This document shows, piece after piece, positions 17,311 to 25,967 of a stretch of DNA of 43,520 nt. Under the pieces are notes generated by a model that searched no databases, was not told the DNA's origin, and saw only the letters and a list, made by a program, of their open reading frames with translations. Both the position numbers and the translations under genes were made by a program. The stretch's first letter is position 1. Each line of letters begins with the position of its first letter. Source of the DNA: Photobacterium galatheae (GTDB taxonomy: Bacteria > Pseudomonadota > Gammaproteobacteria > Enterobacterales > Vibrionaceae); contig NZ_JMIB01000016.1 of NCBI RefSeq assembly GCF_000695255.1, forward strand, positions 1 through 43,520, read 5' to 3'.

Positions 17311-19200
17311 TTAAAGTTTGAACTGCCCGACGGCTCCTTCAATACGGCCAGCCAGTTTTTTCAAGGCGCTGGACTGCTCTGTCGCCTGAACTGAATCTGC
17401 AGCCAGCGACTCCGCCACCTCACTGACCGTCATGGCATTCTGACGAATCGCTTCAGTGACCGTCGACTGCTCTTCTGCACCCGCGGCAATCTGCATGGCC
17501 TGGTGATTGATCTGTCCGACCGATTGATGCATCTCTGCCAGACGCTTGCTCACGATATCCGTTTCACGGGCACATGCCCCGGCTTTCTGTTGTGAAGATG
17601 CCATGGCAGTCACCGACTGTTTCGTCACCTGTTGCAGGGTCTGAATCATCGACTGAATTTCCGCCGTTGAGGCATGCGTGCGTTGCGACAACACCCGCAC
17701 TTCATCTGCCACCACAGCAAACCCCCGCCCCTGTTCACCCGCCCGGGCTGCTTCAATCGCCGCATTCAGTGCCAGTAAATTCGTCTGCTCAGCAATGTCA
17801 CTGATGGTCGAAATAATACCCCCGATCCGCTGACCCTGCTGTTCCAGGTCGCCAATCAGCACAGCCGACTGCTGCATGTCTTCTGCCAGCTCATTGACAG
17901 ACTGCTGGTTGCCGCGCATATCCTGCTGGCATGCCTCACTCAGCACCACCAGATGACGGACTGTCTCTGCCGTCTGCTCAGCATTCGTCGCAATGTCCTG
18001 CGTTGCCATCGCCATCTGGCTCAGTGCCGTTGCAACCTGGGTAATATCATCCTGCTGGTTCTGAATTGAACGAGCACGGCTTTCTGAAGCATCGGAGACA
18101 GCACCTGCTTGATGGTTCAGCGCATGCGTAATCTCACGCAAACCACCCACCATCTGGTGCAGACGGCTGACAAACAGATTGAAATGCTGCGCCAGCTGGC
18201 CGATTTCATCCCGGCTGACACTCTCAACCCGAACGGTCAGATCCCCCTCACCTTGAGCAATATCTTCCAGTGCCAAGGAAACCGGCTTCAACTCTCGTAA
18301 AAGCCAGCCTAAGAAAACACTGGCTCCAACCGCGACCAGCACCAGAATCACCAGCCCCATCACAATGCCTTCCACCAGAATCTGATTGATCGGTGCGATT
18401 AAAGCCGCATCATCCATGATGAACACCAGTGACCAGTTGGTTCCTGCAACTGGCACCGCCATGAATTGACTGGCCCGGCCCCCGAGTGTCAGCGCCTGTA
18501 AGGTGTCCTGCTGTGTCGCATGGCGAATCACTGCTGGTGACAACTGCGGGTCAAGTTCACTGATTTGTCTGAGGTTCCACTGCGTATTCTGATGCGCCAG
18601 AATCAACCCATCATTCGTCACCAGCATCGCCTGACCATCGCCGGGGACGGCCATCGCATGAATATCATCGGAAAGCGCATCCAAAGCCAGATTTGCGCCC
18701 ACAGCCCCCATCCATTGGTTCTCACGCATCACAGGTTCGGCAATCGCAACCACCAGTTTTTTTGCCGAAGCACTCACAAAGGGGGCCGTCGTGATCTGGC
18801 GCTGTTCTGCTTTTGCAGCCAAATACCAGCTCCGTTGACGGGGATCAAATCCCGCAGGGCTGATTAGCGTCGGGTCATGGCGGTACATGTTCCCCTCTGA
18901 CGTACCAAAATAAGTCAGCAGAAATCCAGACGCTTGTTTGGCTTGCGTCAGAACCTGATGAATATTTTCAGCATCCGCATCCCCTAAGGTTTCTGCCAAT
19001 GCCGTCATCCCGGATTGTTTCGCTTGAAACCATTGACCAATCCCGAATGCGTAGCCATCAAATGTATGCCGGGTTTCCCGGGTTAAATTTTGCCAGACCT
19101 GCCCCTGAAACGAGTAATAACCAGCAGTAATCAGCATACTGCCCGCAAGAAAGATAGCCAGAATGCTGGCCAGCACGACTTTGATTTTAATGGAATGCAT
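17311..19200 (-). CDS. Methyl-accepting chemotaxis protein with dCache-type sensor
   Basis: A 629-residue chemoreceptor. One membrane span lies at about residues 10-30, then a periplasmic sensor domain (~35-265) with Cache features such as [12 protein letters not shown] and the following [17 protein letters not shown], a second span at ~270-295, a HAMP domain (~298-350) and the cytoplasmic signalling domain. The hairpin tip around residue 465 contains [20 protein letters not shown] and [18 protein letters not shown], the CheA/CheW contact region. The dCache ligand pocket often binds amino acids, but the ligand cannot be told. Start at the ATG at 19200; an in-frame TTG at 19218 is possible. 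No CheR-docking pentapeptide is seen at the C terminus. It sits alone between fis and ppnP, unlike E. coli order. Confidence 0.94.
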   Translation of the reverse strand: MHSIKIKVVLASILAIFLAGSMLITAGYYSFQGQVWQNLTRETRHTFDGYAFGIGQWFQAKQSGMTALAETLGDADAENIHQVLTQAKQASGFLLTYFGTSEGNMYRHDPTLISPAGFDPRQRSWYLAAKAEQRQITTAPFVSASAKKLVVAIAEPVMRENQWMGAVGANLALDALSDDIHAMAVPGDGQAMLVTNDGLILAHQNTQWNLRQISELDPQLSPAVIRHATQQDTLQALTLGGRASQFMAVPVAGTNWSLVFIMDDAALIAPINQILVEGIVMGLVILVLVAVGASVFLGWLLRELKPVSLALEDIAQGEGDLTVRVESVSRDEIGQLAQHFNLFVSRLHQMVGGLREITHALNHQAGAVSDASESRARSIQNQQDDITQVATALSQMAMATQDIATNAEQTAETVRHLVVLSEACQQDMRGNQQSVNELAEDMQQSAVLIGDLEQQGQRIGGIISTISDIAEQTNLLALNAAIEAARAGEQGRGFAVVADEVRVLSQRTHASTAEIQSMIQTLQQVTKQSVTAMASSQQKAGACARETDIVSKRLAEMHQSVGQINHQAMQIAAGAEEQSTVTEAIRQNAMTVSEVAESLAADSVQATEQSSALKKLAGRIEGAVGQFKL

Positions 19201-19417
19201 GTTTTCGCTCACTGCCAAAGTTTATCTGAGATAAATCATCGCTGAGTTGAAATAATGCATAGCCATGAGGGAATTACGATGAACAATCATCATCCCCTCC
19301 GTCAGGTTCCGTATCCTGTGAACCAGATGATGGGAATTGGGTCAGTCTCTACACATCATGAGTGCTTCAGACGGGGTTCGAAACATGATCATGGACTGGG
19401 AAAACAGATGAGGCGGT

Positions 19418-19450
19418 CGTACAGGATCGGCTCAAACCACATCCTGTACG
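19418..19450. other. Perfect 10-base inverted repeat beside ppnP
   Basis: CGTACAGGAT (19418-19427) and ATCCTGTACG (19441-19450), with a 13-base spacer and no T tract. A second, smaller inverted repeat, GGTTC (19305-19309) with GAACC (19320-19324), encloses another ATCCTGT. Both lie in the 19201-19476 gap, between ppnP and the chemoreceptor. Terminator, operator or mRNA hairpin cannot be distinguished. Confidence 0.45.
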
Positions 19451-19476
19451 AAAAGAGAAAGGAAGAAACCGTCTGA

Positions 19477-19758
19477 TTACAGATAGTCACACAAATAAGC
19501 AGTCGTTTCTTCAATCAACACGTCGAAAGAAGCATCTCCGGGGACTTCAAAATCGTCACCGGTGTGATAGGTTTCCCATTCGACATGGCCCGGTAGTTTC
19601 ACGGTAATCGCGCCTTTCACAACCGTCATACGTTCCGGTGCTGCGGTCGCGAAGCTGTATTTGCCGGGCTGCATCACGCCAACACTGCTGCGCGTACCCT
19701 GCGCTTCAAAGCCAATAGATTTTACATTGCCATCAAAATATTCGTTCGTATTCAGCAT
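19477..19758 (-). CDS. ppnP: Pyrimidine/purine nucleoside phosphorylase
   Basis: A 93-residue single-domain cupin (DUF1255, E. coli YaiE/PpnP) that phosphorolyses several nucleosides to base and ribose-1-phosphate. Seen are the conserved N-terminal NEYFDGNVKSIGF, TSSVG-like TRSSVGVMQPG, and the C-terminal FDVLIEETTAYLCDYL typical of the family. Length matches. AAGGA lies seven bases before the ATG. It lies downstream of zntR on the same strand, but a terminator-like stem separates them. A nucleotide-salvage role fits with purHD nearby, though the proximity may be chance. Confidence 0.94.
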   Translation of the reverse strand: MLNTNEYFDGNVKSIGFEAQGTRSSVGVMQPGKYSFATAAPERMTVVKGAITVKLPGHVEWETYHTGDDFEVPGDASFDVLIEETTAYLCDYL

Positions 19759-19788
19759 GATAGTCCTTATCCTGAAAAAGCTGGATGC

Positions 19789-19811
19789 CTCACGCTATCA
19801 CAGTTCGTGAG
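19789..19811 (-). promoter_or_regulatory. Candidate operator upstream of ppnP
   Basis: Inverted repeat CTCACG (19789-19794) and CGTGAG (19806-19811), about 31-53 bases before the ppnP start, where a promoter would lie. Regulator unknown. Confidence 0.3.
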
Positions 19812-19838
19812 TGCCGCATACCTCTTTCTTTGCGCCGG

Positions 19839-19868
19839 AAAAAAGCCGATTCAGTGGGGTTCGTCGGC
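19839..19868 (-). terminator. Weak terminator-like stem at the end of zntR
   Basis: On the minus strand GCCGA (19868-19864) pairs with TCGGC (19849-19845) and is followed by six T residues; the stem overlaps the zntR stop codon. The stem is short (5 base pairs) with a long loop. Confidence 0.4.
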
Positions 19869-20267
19869 CAGTGCTTCGAGGATCGAACAATGGCTGGCAT
19901 CATCGTCTGCTTCCCCGCAGCAGGCATCGTTAATCTTCTTCAGAGCGCGGCGAATCCGTTGCAATTCTGCCAGCTTCACGTCGATATCATCGAGCTTGGC
20001 CTGAGTAATCGCTTTCACCTCAGCACAGCTGTGCTGGTCGGCCTCCAGCCGGATGGTCAGCAGTTCACGGATCTCCTCCAGACTCAGCCCCACCGCCTTG
20101 GCCCGCAGAATGAAACGGACCCGGGATAAATCTTCTTCATGGTAAAGACGATACCCGCTTTCACTGCGCTCCCGGGGAACCAACAAACCATTTTTTTCAT
20201 AGAACCTCAGGGTGTCACTGCTGACATCACACAGTTTTGCCAGCTGTCCAATCAAATACCTAGCCAT
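19851..20267 (-). CDS. zntR: Zn(II)-responsive MerR-family regulator ZntR
   Basis: A 138-residue MerR-family activator. The N-terminal winged helix (IGQLAKLCDVSSDTLRFYEK) is followed by a dimerisation helix and a zinc-binding tail. Candidate ligands are Cys81 (QHSCAEV), Cys116-Cys117 (NDACCGEA) and Cys127 (SHCSILEALAD), which align with Cys79, Cys114/115 and Cys124 of E. coli ZntR. E. coli His119 has no exact counterpart: a histidine lies instead next to Cys127. ZntR activates the zinc-export ATPase gene zntA, which is not in this window. Start at the ATG at 20267 by family length. It is divergent from purH. Confidence 0.92.
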   Translation of the reverse strand: MARYLIGQLAKLCDVSSDTLRFYEKNGLLVPRERSESGYRLYHEEDLSRVRFILRAKAVGLSLEEIRELLTIRLEADQHSCAEVKAITQAKLDDIDVKLAELQRIRRALKKINDACCGEADDDASHCSILEALADEPH

Positions 20268-20330
20268 TGGGGTTTCAAAGCTCCTCTTTCCTGCCATTGC
20301 TGACGCACCGTGCCAGACCCAAAACGCCCA

Positions 20331-20346
20331 AGGCAAACGTTTGCGC
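20331..20346 (+). promoter_or_regulatory. PurR operator of purHD
   Basis: AGGCAAACGTTTGCGC matches the 16-base PurR box consensus, close to the palindrome ACGCAAACGTTTGCGT. It overlaps the -35 of the purH promoter, so purine-bound PurR would block initiation, as known for the enteric pur regulon. Confidence 0.85.
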
Positions 20347-20368
20347 AATGCAGGGAATCATGTAAAAT
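20341..20368 (+). promoter_or_regulatory. purHD promoter
   Basis: -35 TTGCGC (20341-20346), 16-base spacer, -10 TAAAAT (20363-20368), then ACGCGCC. The -35 is inside the PurR box. The discriminator is GC-rich. Confidence 0.7.
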
Positions 20369-20410
20369 ACGCGCCATCACCATATTCCGTCCACTCTGCC
20401 GGATGAGGCT

Positions 20411-20455
20411 ATTTGCCAAAGGCAACCGCGTTTACCCGGTCAGCTTTTGGCAAAT
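20411..20455 (+). other. Leader hairpin of purH mRNA
   Basis: Perfect 10-base arms ATTTGCCAAA (20411-20420) and TTTGGCAAAT (20446-20455), enclosing 25 bases that include a small inner ACCG/CGGT pairing. It lies in the transcribed leader, ending 29 bases before the purH start. There is no T tract. Confidence 0.5.
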
Positions 20456-20484
20456 AATTCACCGCAATCAAAGAGATGGTAGCA

Positions 20485-22077
20485 ATGGAAAACGCTCGTC
20501 CTATTCGCCGTGCTCTGATCAGCGTATCAGACAAAACGGGAATTGTTGAATTCGCACAAGCTCTTGCCAACCGTGGCGTCGATATTCTGTCCACCGGCGG
20601 CACTGCCCGCCTGCTGGCTGATCAAGGCATTCAGGTGACTGAAGTCTCCGACTATACCGGTTTCCCGGAAATGATGGATGGCCGCGTGAAGACCCTGCAC
20701 CCGAAAGTGCATGGTGGCGTTCTGGGCCGTCGGGGTCAGGATGATGCGATCATGGCCGAGCATGGCATTGCACCAATTGATATGGTGGTGGTGAACCTGT
20801 ATCCGTTCGCAGCAACCGTCGCGAAACCTGAGTGTACGCTGGAAGATGCTGTCGAGAATATCGATATCGGCGGCCCGACTATGGTTCGCAGTGCTGCAAA
20901 AAACCACAAAGACGTCACCATTGTGGTGAATGCACACGACTACGATCGCGTAATGGCTGAAATGGCTGACCATAACGGTTCTCTGACCCACGCCACCCGT
21001 TTTGATCTGGCCATCGCAGCCTTTGAGCACACCGCCGCTTACGACGGTATGATCGCCAACTACTTCGGCACCATGGTGCCTTCTTATGGTGAGAACAAAG
21101 AGGGCGACGCTGAGTCCAAATTCCCGCGTACCTTCAATCAGCAATTCATCAAAAAGCAAGACATGCGCTATGGCGAGAACAGCCATCAGCATGCTGCCTT
21201 CTATACAGAAGCACAACCGGAAGAAGCTTCTGTCGCGACGGCAAGCCAGCTACAAGGTAAAGCGCTGTCTTACAACAATATCGCGGACACCGATGCTGCG
21301 CTGGAATGCGTAAAAGAATTCGATCAGCCAGCCTGTGTTATCGTCAAACACGCCAATCCTTGTGGTGTCGCGCTGGGTGCAACCCTGCTGGAAGCCTATG
21401 ACCGCGCCTATAAGACCGACCCGACCTCAGCCTTCGGTGGTATTATTGCGTTCAACGGTGAACTGGATGCTGAAACGGCGAAAGCCATTATTGACCGCCA
21501 GTTCGTGGAAGTGATCATTGCACCGAGCGTCAGCGCTGAAGCCGCTGAAGTCGTTGCTGCCAAGCAGAACGTCCGTCTGCTGGCATGTGGTCAGTGGCAC
21601 AGCAAAACCACAGGGTTTGACGTCAAGCGTGTGAACGGCGGTCTGCTGGTTCAGGACCGCGATCAGGGGATGGTGGGTTTGGCCGATCTGAAAGTGGTCA
21701 CCAAACGTCAGCCAACCGAAGAAGAATTGCGTGACGCGCTGTTCTGCTGGAAAGTCGCCAAGTACGTCAAGTCCAATGCGATTGTTTACGCCAAAGGTAA
21801 CATGACCATTGGTGTGGGTGCAGGCCAGATGAGCCGCGTGTACTCAGCGAAAATCGCCGGCATTAAAGCTGCGGATGAAAATCTGGAAGTCGCTGGCAGC
21901 GTGATGGCCTCGGATGCTTTCTTCCCGTTCCGCGATGGCATTGATGCCGCCGCTGAAGCAGGCATCACCTGTGTGATTCAACCGGGTGGCTCCATGCGTG
22001 ACGAAGAAGTGATTGCTGCTGCCGATGAACACGGCATGGCAATGGTCTTCACCGGTATGCGCCATTTCCGTCACTAA
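20485..22077 (+). CDS. purH: Bifunctional AICAR formyltransferase/IMP cyclohydrolase
   Basis: A 530-residue enzyme (E. coli 529) for the last two steps of de novo purine synthesis: AICAR to FAICAR with 10-formyl-THF, then closure to IMP. The N-terminal IMP cyclohydrolase domain (~1-200) has [17 protein letters not shown] and [15 protein letters not shown]; the C-terminal transformylase has the catalytic Lys288-His289 in [12 protein letters not shown]. The start at 20485 has AAGAGA eight bases upstream; an in-frame ATG at 20476 would add three residues. It is first in purH-purD, controlled by the PurR box. Confidence 0.98.
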   Translation: MENARPIRRALISVSDKTGIVEFAQALANRGVDILSTGGTARLLADQGIQVTEVSDYTGFPEMMDGRVKTLHPKVHGGVLGRRGQDDAIMAEHGIAPIDMVVVNLYPFAATVAKPECTLEDAVENIDIGGPTMVRSAAKNHKDVTIVVNAHDYDRVMAEMADHNGSLTHATRFDLAIAAFEHTAAYDGMIANYFGTMVPSYGENKEGDAESKFPRTFNQQFIKKQDMRYGENSHQHAAFYTEAQPEEASVATASQLQGKALSYNNIADTDAALECVKEFDQPACVIVKHANPCGVALGATLLEAYDRAYKTDPTSAFGGIIAFNGELDAETAKAIIDRQFVEVIIAPSVSAEAAEVVAAKQNVRLLACGQWHSKTTGFDVKRVNGGLLVQDRDQGMVGLADLKVVTKRQPTEEELRDALFCWKVAKYVKSNAIVYAKGNMTIGVGAGQMSRVYSAKIAGIKAADENLEVAGSVMASDAFFPFRDGIDAAAEAGITCVIQPGGSMRDEEVIAAADEHGMAMVFTGMRHFRH

Positions 22078-22083
22078 AATTCT

Positions 22084-22117
22084 GGAAGGTGCCCTGCTGC
22101 ACCTTCCTTGCATTTTT
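22084..22117 (+). terminator. Hairpin with T tract after purH
   Basis: GGAAGGTGC (22084-22092) pairs with GCACCTTCC (22099-22107), followed by TTGCATTTTT. Lies just after the purH stop. It may attenuate transcription into purD rather than end the operon. Confidence 0.6.
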
Positions 22118-22118
22118 C

Positions 22119-22145
22119 AGCCCCTGATCTCTTCAGGGGCTTTCC
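22119..22145 (+). terminator. Second hairpin between purH and purD
   Basis: AGCCCCTGA (22119-22127) pairs with TCAGGGGCT (22133-22141), followed by only TT. In tandem with the preceding hairpin, 28 bases before purD. Confidence 0.5.
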
Positions 22146-22172
22146 TCCATTGAACGAGGTAAAGGATTTAGG

Positions 22173-23459
22173 ATGAAAGTTCTTGTCATTGGTAACGGCG
22201 GCCGCGAGCACGCCCTGAGCTGGAAAGCTGCACAGTCTGCCCAGGTTGAGAAAGTCTTCGTAGCACCTGGCAACGCTGGCACCGCACTGGAGCCCAAACT
22301 GGAAAACGTTGCGATTGGTGTTGAGGATATCCCGGCACTGGTGGCATTTGCCAAAGAAAATGAAATCGCGCTGACCATCGTTGGCCCAGAAGCGCCGTTG
22401 GTAATTGGCGTGGTTGATGCTTTCCGTGAAGCCGGACTACCGATTTTCGGCCCGACCCAAGCGGCCGCACAACTGGAAGGATCCAAAGCCTTCACCAAAG
22501 ACTTCCTGGCCCGTCATCAGATCCCGACCGCGGAATATCAGAACTTCACCGAAATCGAACCAGCACTGGCTTATCTGCAAGAGAAAGGCGCACCAATTGT
22601 CGTCAAAGCCGACGGTCTGGCGGCGGGTAAAGGCGTGATCGTTGCGATGACGCTGGAAGAAGCCGAAGCTGCAGTTCGTGACATGCTGGCTGGCAATGCC
22701 TTCGGCGAAGCCGGTCACCGTGTCGTCATCGAAGAATTTCTGGACGGCGAAGAAGCCAGCTTCATCGTGATGGTTGACGGCAAGAACATCCTGCCGATGG
22801 CTACCAGTCAGGACCACAAGCGTGTCGGCAACGGCGATACCGGCCCGAACACCGGCGGTATGGGCGCTTACTCGCCAGCTCCGGTCGTCACCCCTGACAT
22901 CCACCAGCGCGTGATGGACGAAGTGATCAAACCGACCGTTGAAGGCATGGCGGCTGAAGGCAACCCGTATACCGGCTTCCTGTACGCGGGTTTGATGATC
23001 ATGGCCGACGGCACCCCGAAAGTGATTGAATACAACTGCCGCTTTGGTGATCCGGAAACTCAGCCAATCATGCTTCGCCTGCAATCCGATCTAGTTGAAC
23101 TGTGTCTGGCTGCGGTTGACGGCAAACTGGATACGGTTGATTCTCAGTGGGATCCGCGTGCCGCAATTGGTGTGGTGCTGGCTGCCGGTGGCTACCCGGC
23201 GGACTACAACAAAGGCGATGTGATTTCCGGCCTGCCCCAGCAAGATGGCGACGCTGAAAAAGTTTTCCATGCCGGCACTGCCAGCAAAGATGGTCAGGTG
23301 GTGACCAATGGCGGCCGTGTGCTGTGTGCTACGGCCATGGGTGAGACGGTTTCTGAAGCGCAGCAACGTGCTTACGCGCTGGCAAAGCAAATCCACTGGG
23401 ATGGTGTCTTCTTCCGCACTGACATCGGCTACCGCGCGATCGCCCGCGAACAGCAATAA
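22173..23459 (+). CDS. purD: Phosphoribosylamine-glycine ligase
   Basis: A 428-residue ATP-grasp enzyme (GAR synthetase), step 2 of purine synthesis: phosphoribosylamine + glycine + ATP to GAR. Seen are the N-terminal [47 protein letters not shown], the ATP lid [13 protein letters not shown], and [11 protein letters not shown], the metal-binding motif. Length equals the enteric enzyme. AAGGATTTAGG precedes the ATG. It is expected to be cotranscribed with purH despite two hairpins between them. Confidence 0.98.
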   Translation: MKVLVIGNGGREHALSWKAAQSAQVEKVFVAPGNAGTALEPKLENVAIGVEDIPALVAFAKENEIALTIVGPEAPLVIGVVDAFREAGLPIFGPTQAAAQLEGSKAFTKDFLARHQIPTAEYQNFTEIEPALAYLQEKGAPIVVKADGLAAGKGVIVAMTLEEAEAAVRDMLAGNAFGEAGHRVVIEEFLDGEEASFIVMVDGKNILPMATSQDHKRVGNGDTGPNTGGMGAYSPAPVVTPDIHQRVMDEVIKPTVEGMAAEGNPYTGFLYAGLMIMADGTPKVIEYNCRFGDPETQPIMLRLQSDLVELCLAAVDGKLDTVDSQWDPRAAIGVVLAAGGYPADYNKGDVISGLPQQDGDAEKVFHAGTASKDGQVVTNGGRVLCATAMGETVSEAQQRAYALAKQIHWDGVFFRTDIGYRAIAREQQ

Positions 23460-23490
23460 TCCAGCCCTCCGGATCTATCTCCAGATAAAG

Positions 23491-23536
23491 ACAAGGTGCC
23501 TTCACCAGATCAAGAAAAGGCGCCTTTGTTTTATTT
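23491..23536 (+). terminator. Terminator of purHD
   Basis: ACAAGGTGCCTT (23491-23502) pairs, with a wobble and a one-base bulge, with AAGGCGCCTTTGT (23517-23529), followed by TTTATTT. About 30 bases past the purD stop. Confidence 0.65.
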
Positions 23537-23599
23537 AAGATTTTGTTTCATTCAGGATTTTATGTCATTCAAGGTTGGATGCAGCATGTTCTCTCATGC

Positions 23600-24271
23600 T
23601 CAGGAAGCGTCCAACAATACAGGGGGTGACAGGCACGACTGAGAAACTTTCCGGCTCAGCAATACCGTCTCTGCGGTCAATTGGCCTCGTCCATCAGACT
23701 TCGCCACCATCGCGACATAACCGGGCTTCACCTGGAAATGCTGCCAGTTCACCTTGTACTCAGAATGATCATCACAACGAATCAACCGTTGTCCATCCCA
23801 TACCCCTTGCACCAATTCCAAACCGTCACGAGACTGTGCCTTCACGACAGCAACCGCCTGTTCAGCCTGCTGACTGAGCTGATTGAGCTGTGTATCTGAC
23901 AGTGGGAAAACACTCTCACCCAGCTTGTAGCGTTGGAAAACTGCCTCGCCATGCTGATCATAACGGACATGCAGTTCAAACGGCCGTAGCGCATCATCTT
24001 TCAGCGCTGTGCCAGTCCGCTTCAGTTCACGCAGTTGCCCTTCCCGCCAGCGGTATTCGGTCTGGTATTCACCATAGTCACCCATCCACACACGTTCCGA
24101 CAAGAATTCAGGTCTGGACTGACGGATCCCGGTCCAATACAGGGACGAAGCATCACCAGCGAGCTGACCGCCTGTCAGGCGTTCCAATGAAGAAAGTGCA
24201 TGGGGTGTCATGAGGGTGCTGCCACAGGCAGTGAGGAGGAGAGAAATAAAAATAAGACAGGTTCGTTTCAT
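23600..24271 (-). CDS. DUF1481 lipoprotein (YjaH-like)
   Basis: A 223-residue predicted lipoprotein. A signal peptide (MKRTCLIFISLLLTAC) ends in the lipobox LTAC with Cys16 as the lipidated residue. The remainder is an envelope domain without recognisable catalytic motifs. DUF1481 proteins, including E. coli YjaH, lie directly downstream of hupA, as here. The function is unknown. It starts just after the hupA terminator, so it is probably expressed by read-through or from its own promoter. Confidence 0.85.
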   Translation of the reverse strand: MKRTCLIFISLLLTACGSTLMTPHALSSLERLTGGQLAGDASSLYWTGIRQSRPEFLSERVWMGDYGEYQTEYRWREGQLRELKRTGTALKDDALRPFELHVRYDQHGEAVFQRYKLGESVFPLSDTQLNQLSQQAEQAVAVVKAQSRDGLELVQGVWDGQRLIRCDDHSEYKVNWQHFQVKPGYVAMVAKSDGRGQLTAETVLLSRKVSQSCLSPPVLLDAS

Positions 24272-24310
24272 AAAAGAAAAAACTCCGCCGAGAAAAATCG
24301 TCGACGGAGT
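24272..24310 (-). terminator. hupA terminator
   Basis: On the minus strand ACTCCGTCGA (24310-24301) pairs with TCGGCGGAGT (24290-24281) with one G-U pair, followed by a T-rich run reaching the DUF1481 start codon. Six bases past the hupA stop. Confidence 0.85.
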
Positions 24311-24315
24311 TGAGA

Positions 24316-24588
24316 TTATTTTACAGAATCTTTCAGCGCTTTACCGGCTACGAAAGCTGGTACGTTTGCCGCTGCGATCTGGATCTCTTTACCCGTCTGT
24401 GGGTTACGACCAGTACGTGCAGCGCGGTGGTTTACTTTAAATGTACCAAAGCCAATAAGTTGAACCTGGTCACCGGATTTCAGTGCTTCGGTGATGCCGC
24501 CCAGGGTAGATTCCAGCGCGTCTTTCGCTTGCGCTTTAGTCAGATCCGCTTGTTCAGCAATCAGTTCAATCAGTTGGGTCTTGTTCAT
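24316..24588 (-). CDS. hupA: DNA-binding protein HU-alpha
   Basis: A 90-residue nucleoid protein, the same length as E. coli HupA. Seen are the N-terminal [20 protein letters not shown], the core [20 protein letters not shown] with the RxGRNPQTG arm, and [20 protein letters not shown] bends and wraps DNA without sequence specificity and works with Fis, also encoded here, in chromosome organisation. AAGGGA lies eight bases before the ATG at 24588. Confidence 0.98.
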   Translation of the reverse strand: MNKTQLIELIAEQADLTKAQAKDALESTLGGITEALKSGDQVQLIGFGTFKVNHRAARTGRNPQTGKEIQIAAANVPAFVAGKALKDSVK

Positions 24589-24626
24589 TCGGTTTCCCTT
24601 CTAAGGTTTTTTCTTCAGACGCATCC

Positions 24627-24656
24627 ACTCTAATTCAAAAGAAGCCCATGTGGCAA
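24627..24656 (-). promoter_or_regulatory. Putative hupA promoter
   Basis: On the minus strand -35 TTGCCA (24656-24651), 18-base spacer, -10 TAGAGT (24632-24627). It gives a leader of about 30 bases. Confidence 0.4.
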
Positions 24657-24795
24657 AGGTTTGTCTGTCTTCCTGTGGTCGGCTGCGGGCTCTTTAACCA
24701 TAAACTGAGCGCAAGTTCACAAATTGTTACTATCCTGAAGAAAGTGCTGGTTGCTTTTGCTCCTTGCAACACCAATTAATAAGGTGATTTTTCCG

Positions 24796-24810
24796 ATGAG
24801 AGCTGACTAA
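24796..24810 (+). other. Four-codon leader ORF (MRAD) before the CNNM gene
   Basis: ATG-AGA-GCT-GAC-TAA with AAGGTG nine bases upstream (24781-24786). Its stop lies five bases before the ATG of the next gene, which has no strong ribosome site of its own. Translational coupling by reinitiation is possible; chance is also possible. Confidence 0.3.
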
Positions 24811-24815
24811 AGCGC

Positions 24816-25883
24816 ATGATACTTCTGACCCTTTACATCGCCATTGCGATTGGTATTTCATTTATTTGTTCCGTCCTTGAGGCCGTTTTACTTAGCATCT
24901 CTCCTAGTTATGTCGGCACCCTGCGGCAACAGTCACACCCAATGGCAGACAAGCTGACTGAACTGAAAGACAACATCGACCGGCCACTGGCATCCATTCT
25001 GACCCTGAACACCATCGCCCATACCATCGGCGCAGCAACGGCCGGAGCTCAGGCTGCCGTGGTTTTCGGCAGTCAATGGCTGGGCGTGTTCTCCGCTGCA
25101 CTGACGGTGGGTATCCTGCTGCTGTCTGAAATTATCCCGAAAACCATTGGAGCCACTTACTGGCGCCAGCTGGCACCGATGACAGCCCGTGTACTGAGTG
25201 TCATGGTCTGGCTGCTGCGGCCTTTTGTCTGGGTCTCTGAGCAAATCACCCGCCGTTTGTCTCAGGGCCACCAGCCCCCGAAACTGCGCGATGAGTTGTC
25301 TGCCATGGCAATGCTGGCGAAGGAATCGGGCGAGCTGGCCGAAGGCGAGTCAAAAATCATGCATAACCTGCTGCAATTTTGCGATGTCAGTGTCACCAAA
25401 ATCATGACGCCGCGCCCGGTGCTGTTTCGGGTGGAAGACAACCTGACGATCAATGAATTTCTGACCACGGCTAAAGACAGCCCGTTTTCACGCCCGCTGG
25501 TCTACCGCGGCAGCAAAGACAATATCCTTGGCTTTGTTCACCGGCTGGAGCTGTTTGCCGAAAGTCAGAGTGGACGCGGGAATATCCCCCTCAGTGAAAT
25601 GATGCGCCCGCTGCCGGTGGTCCTGAATCTCGATACCGTTCCGGTTGCCTTTGAAAAGCTGCTGAAAGCCAGAGCACAGCTGGCACTGGTTGTGGATGAG
25701 TACGGCACGGTCATGGGGCTGGTCACGCTGGAAGACGTTTTCGAAAGTCTGGTCGGTGAAGAGATTGTCGATGAAGCTGACACCAGCACCGACATGCAGC
25801 AGCTCGCTTACCAACGCTGGGAACGCTGGAAGAAAAAACACAATGTCATCGAAAACCGCGACGAGGATGACGACAGCCAGTAA
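24816..25883 (+). CDS. CNNM/CBS-domain integral membrane protein (hemolysin-C-like family)
   Basis: A 355-residue protein. The N-terminal CNNM (DUF21) domain has three to four spans, with SEIIPKTIGATYW the family signature. A CBS pair follows at about 190-330, containing KIMTPRPVLF, the typical xxMTPR motif, and LVVDEYGTVMGLVTLEDVFE. Relatives include CorC-type magnesium efflux proteins and eukaryotic CNNM; ion transport is likely but untested. The C-terminal CorC_HlyC domain is absent: the protein ends in an acidic tail shortly after the CBS pair. The start must be the ATG at 24816, since the frame closes upstream at 24804. Confidence 0.9.
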   Translation: MILLTLYIAIAIGISFICSVLEAVLLSISPSYVGTLRQQSHPMADKLTELKDNIDRPLASILTLNTIAHTIGAATAGAQAAVVFGSQWLGVFSAALTVGILLLSEIIPKTIGATYWRQLAPMTARVLSVMVWLLRPFVWVSEQITRRLSQGHQPPKLRDELSAMAMLAKESGELAEGESKIMHNLLQFCDVSVTKIMTPRPVLFRVEDNLTINEFLTTAKDSPFSRPLVYRGSKDNILGFVHRLELFAESQSGRGNIPLSEMMRPLPVVLNLDTVPVAFEKLLKARAQLALVVDEYGTVMGLVTLEDVFESLVGEEIVDEADTSTDMQQLAYQRWERWKKKHNVIENRDEDDDSQ

Positions 25884-25888
25884 CGCAA

Positions 25889-25920
25889 AACGGCAGGGAA
25901 TCATCCCTGCCGTTCTTTTT
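25889..25920 (+). terminator. Terminator of the CNNM gene
   Basis: AACGGCAGGGA (25889-25899), loop ATCA, TCCCTGCCGTT (25904-25914), then CTTTTT. Also precedes the convergent yjaG stop. Confidence 0.9.
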
Positions 25921-25967
25921 CAGTTCAGTGTCAGTTCAGTGCATCTTTTCAATGCCCCGAACCTGAA

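Noticed and set aside
17124..17342. A 72-codon minus-strand frame ending ALNDWIVFA
   Set aside because: It overlaps the chemoreceptor end, has no ribosome site, and spans that gene's candidate terminator. A gene remnant cannot be excluded, but nothing supports it.
19279..19476. A 65-codon plus-strand frame with GAGGG before its ATG
   Set aside because: Its His- and Arg-rich composition looks non-coding, it spans the inverted repeats and runs right up to the ppnP stop; kept as a possible coincidence.
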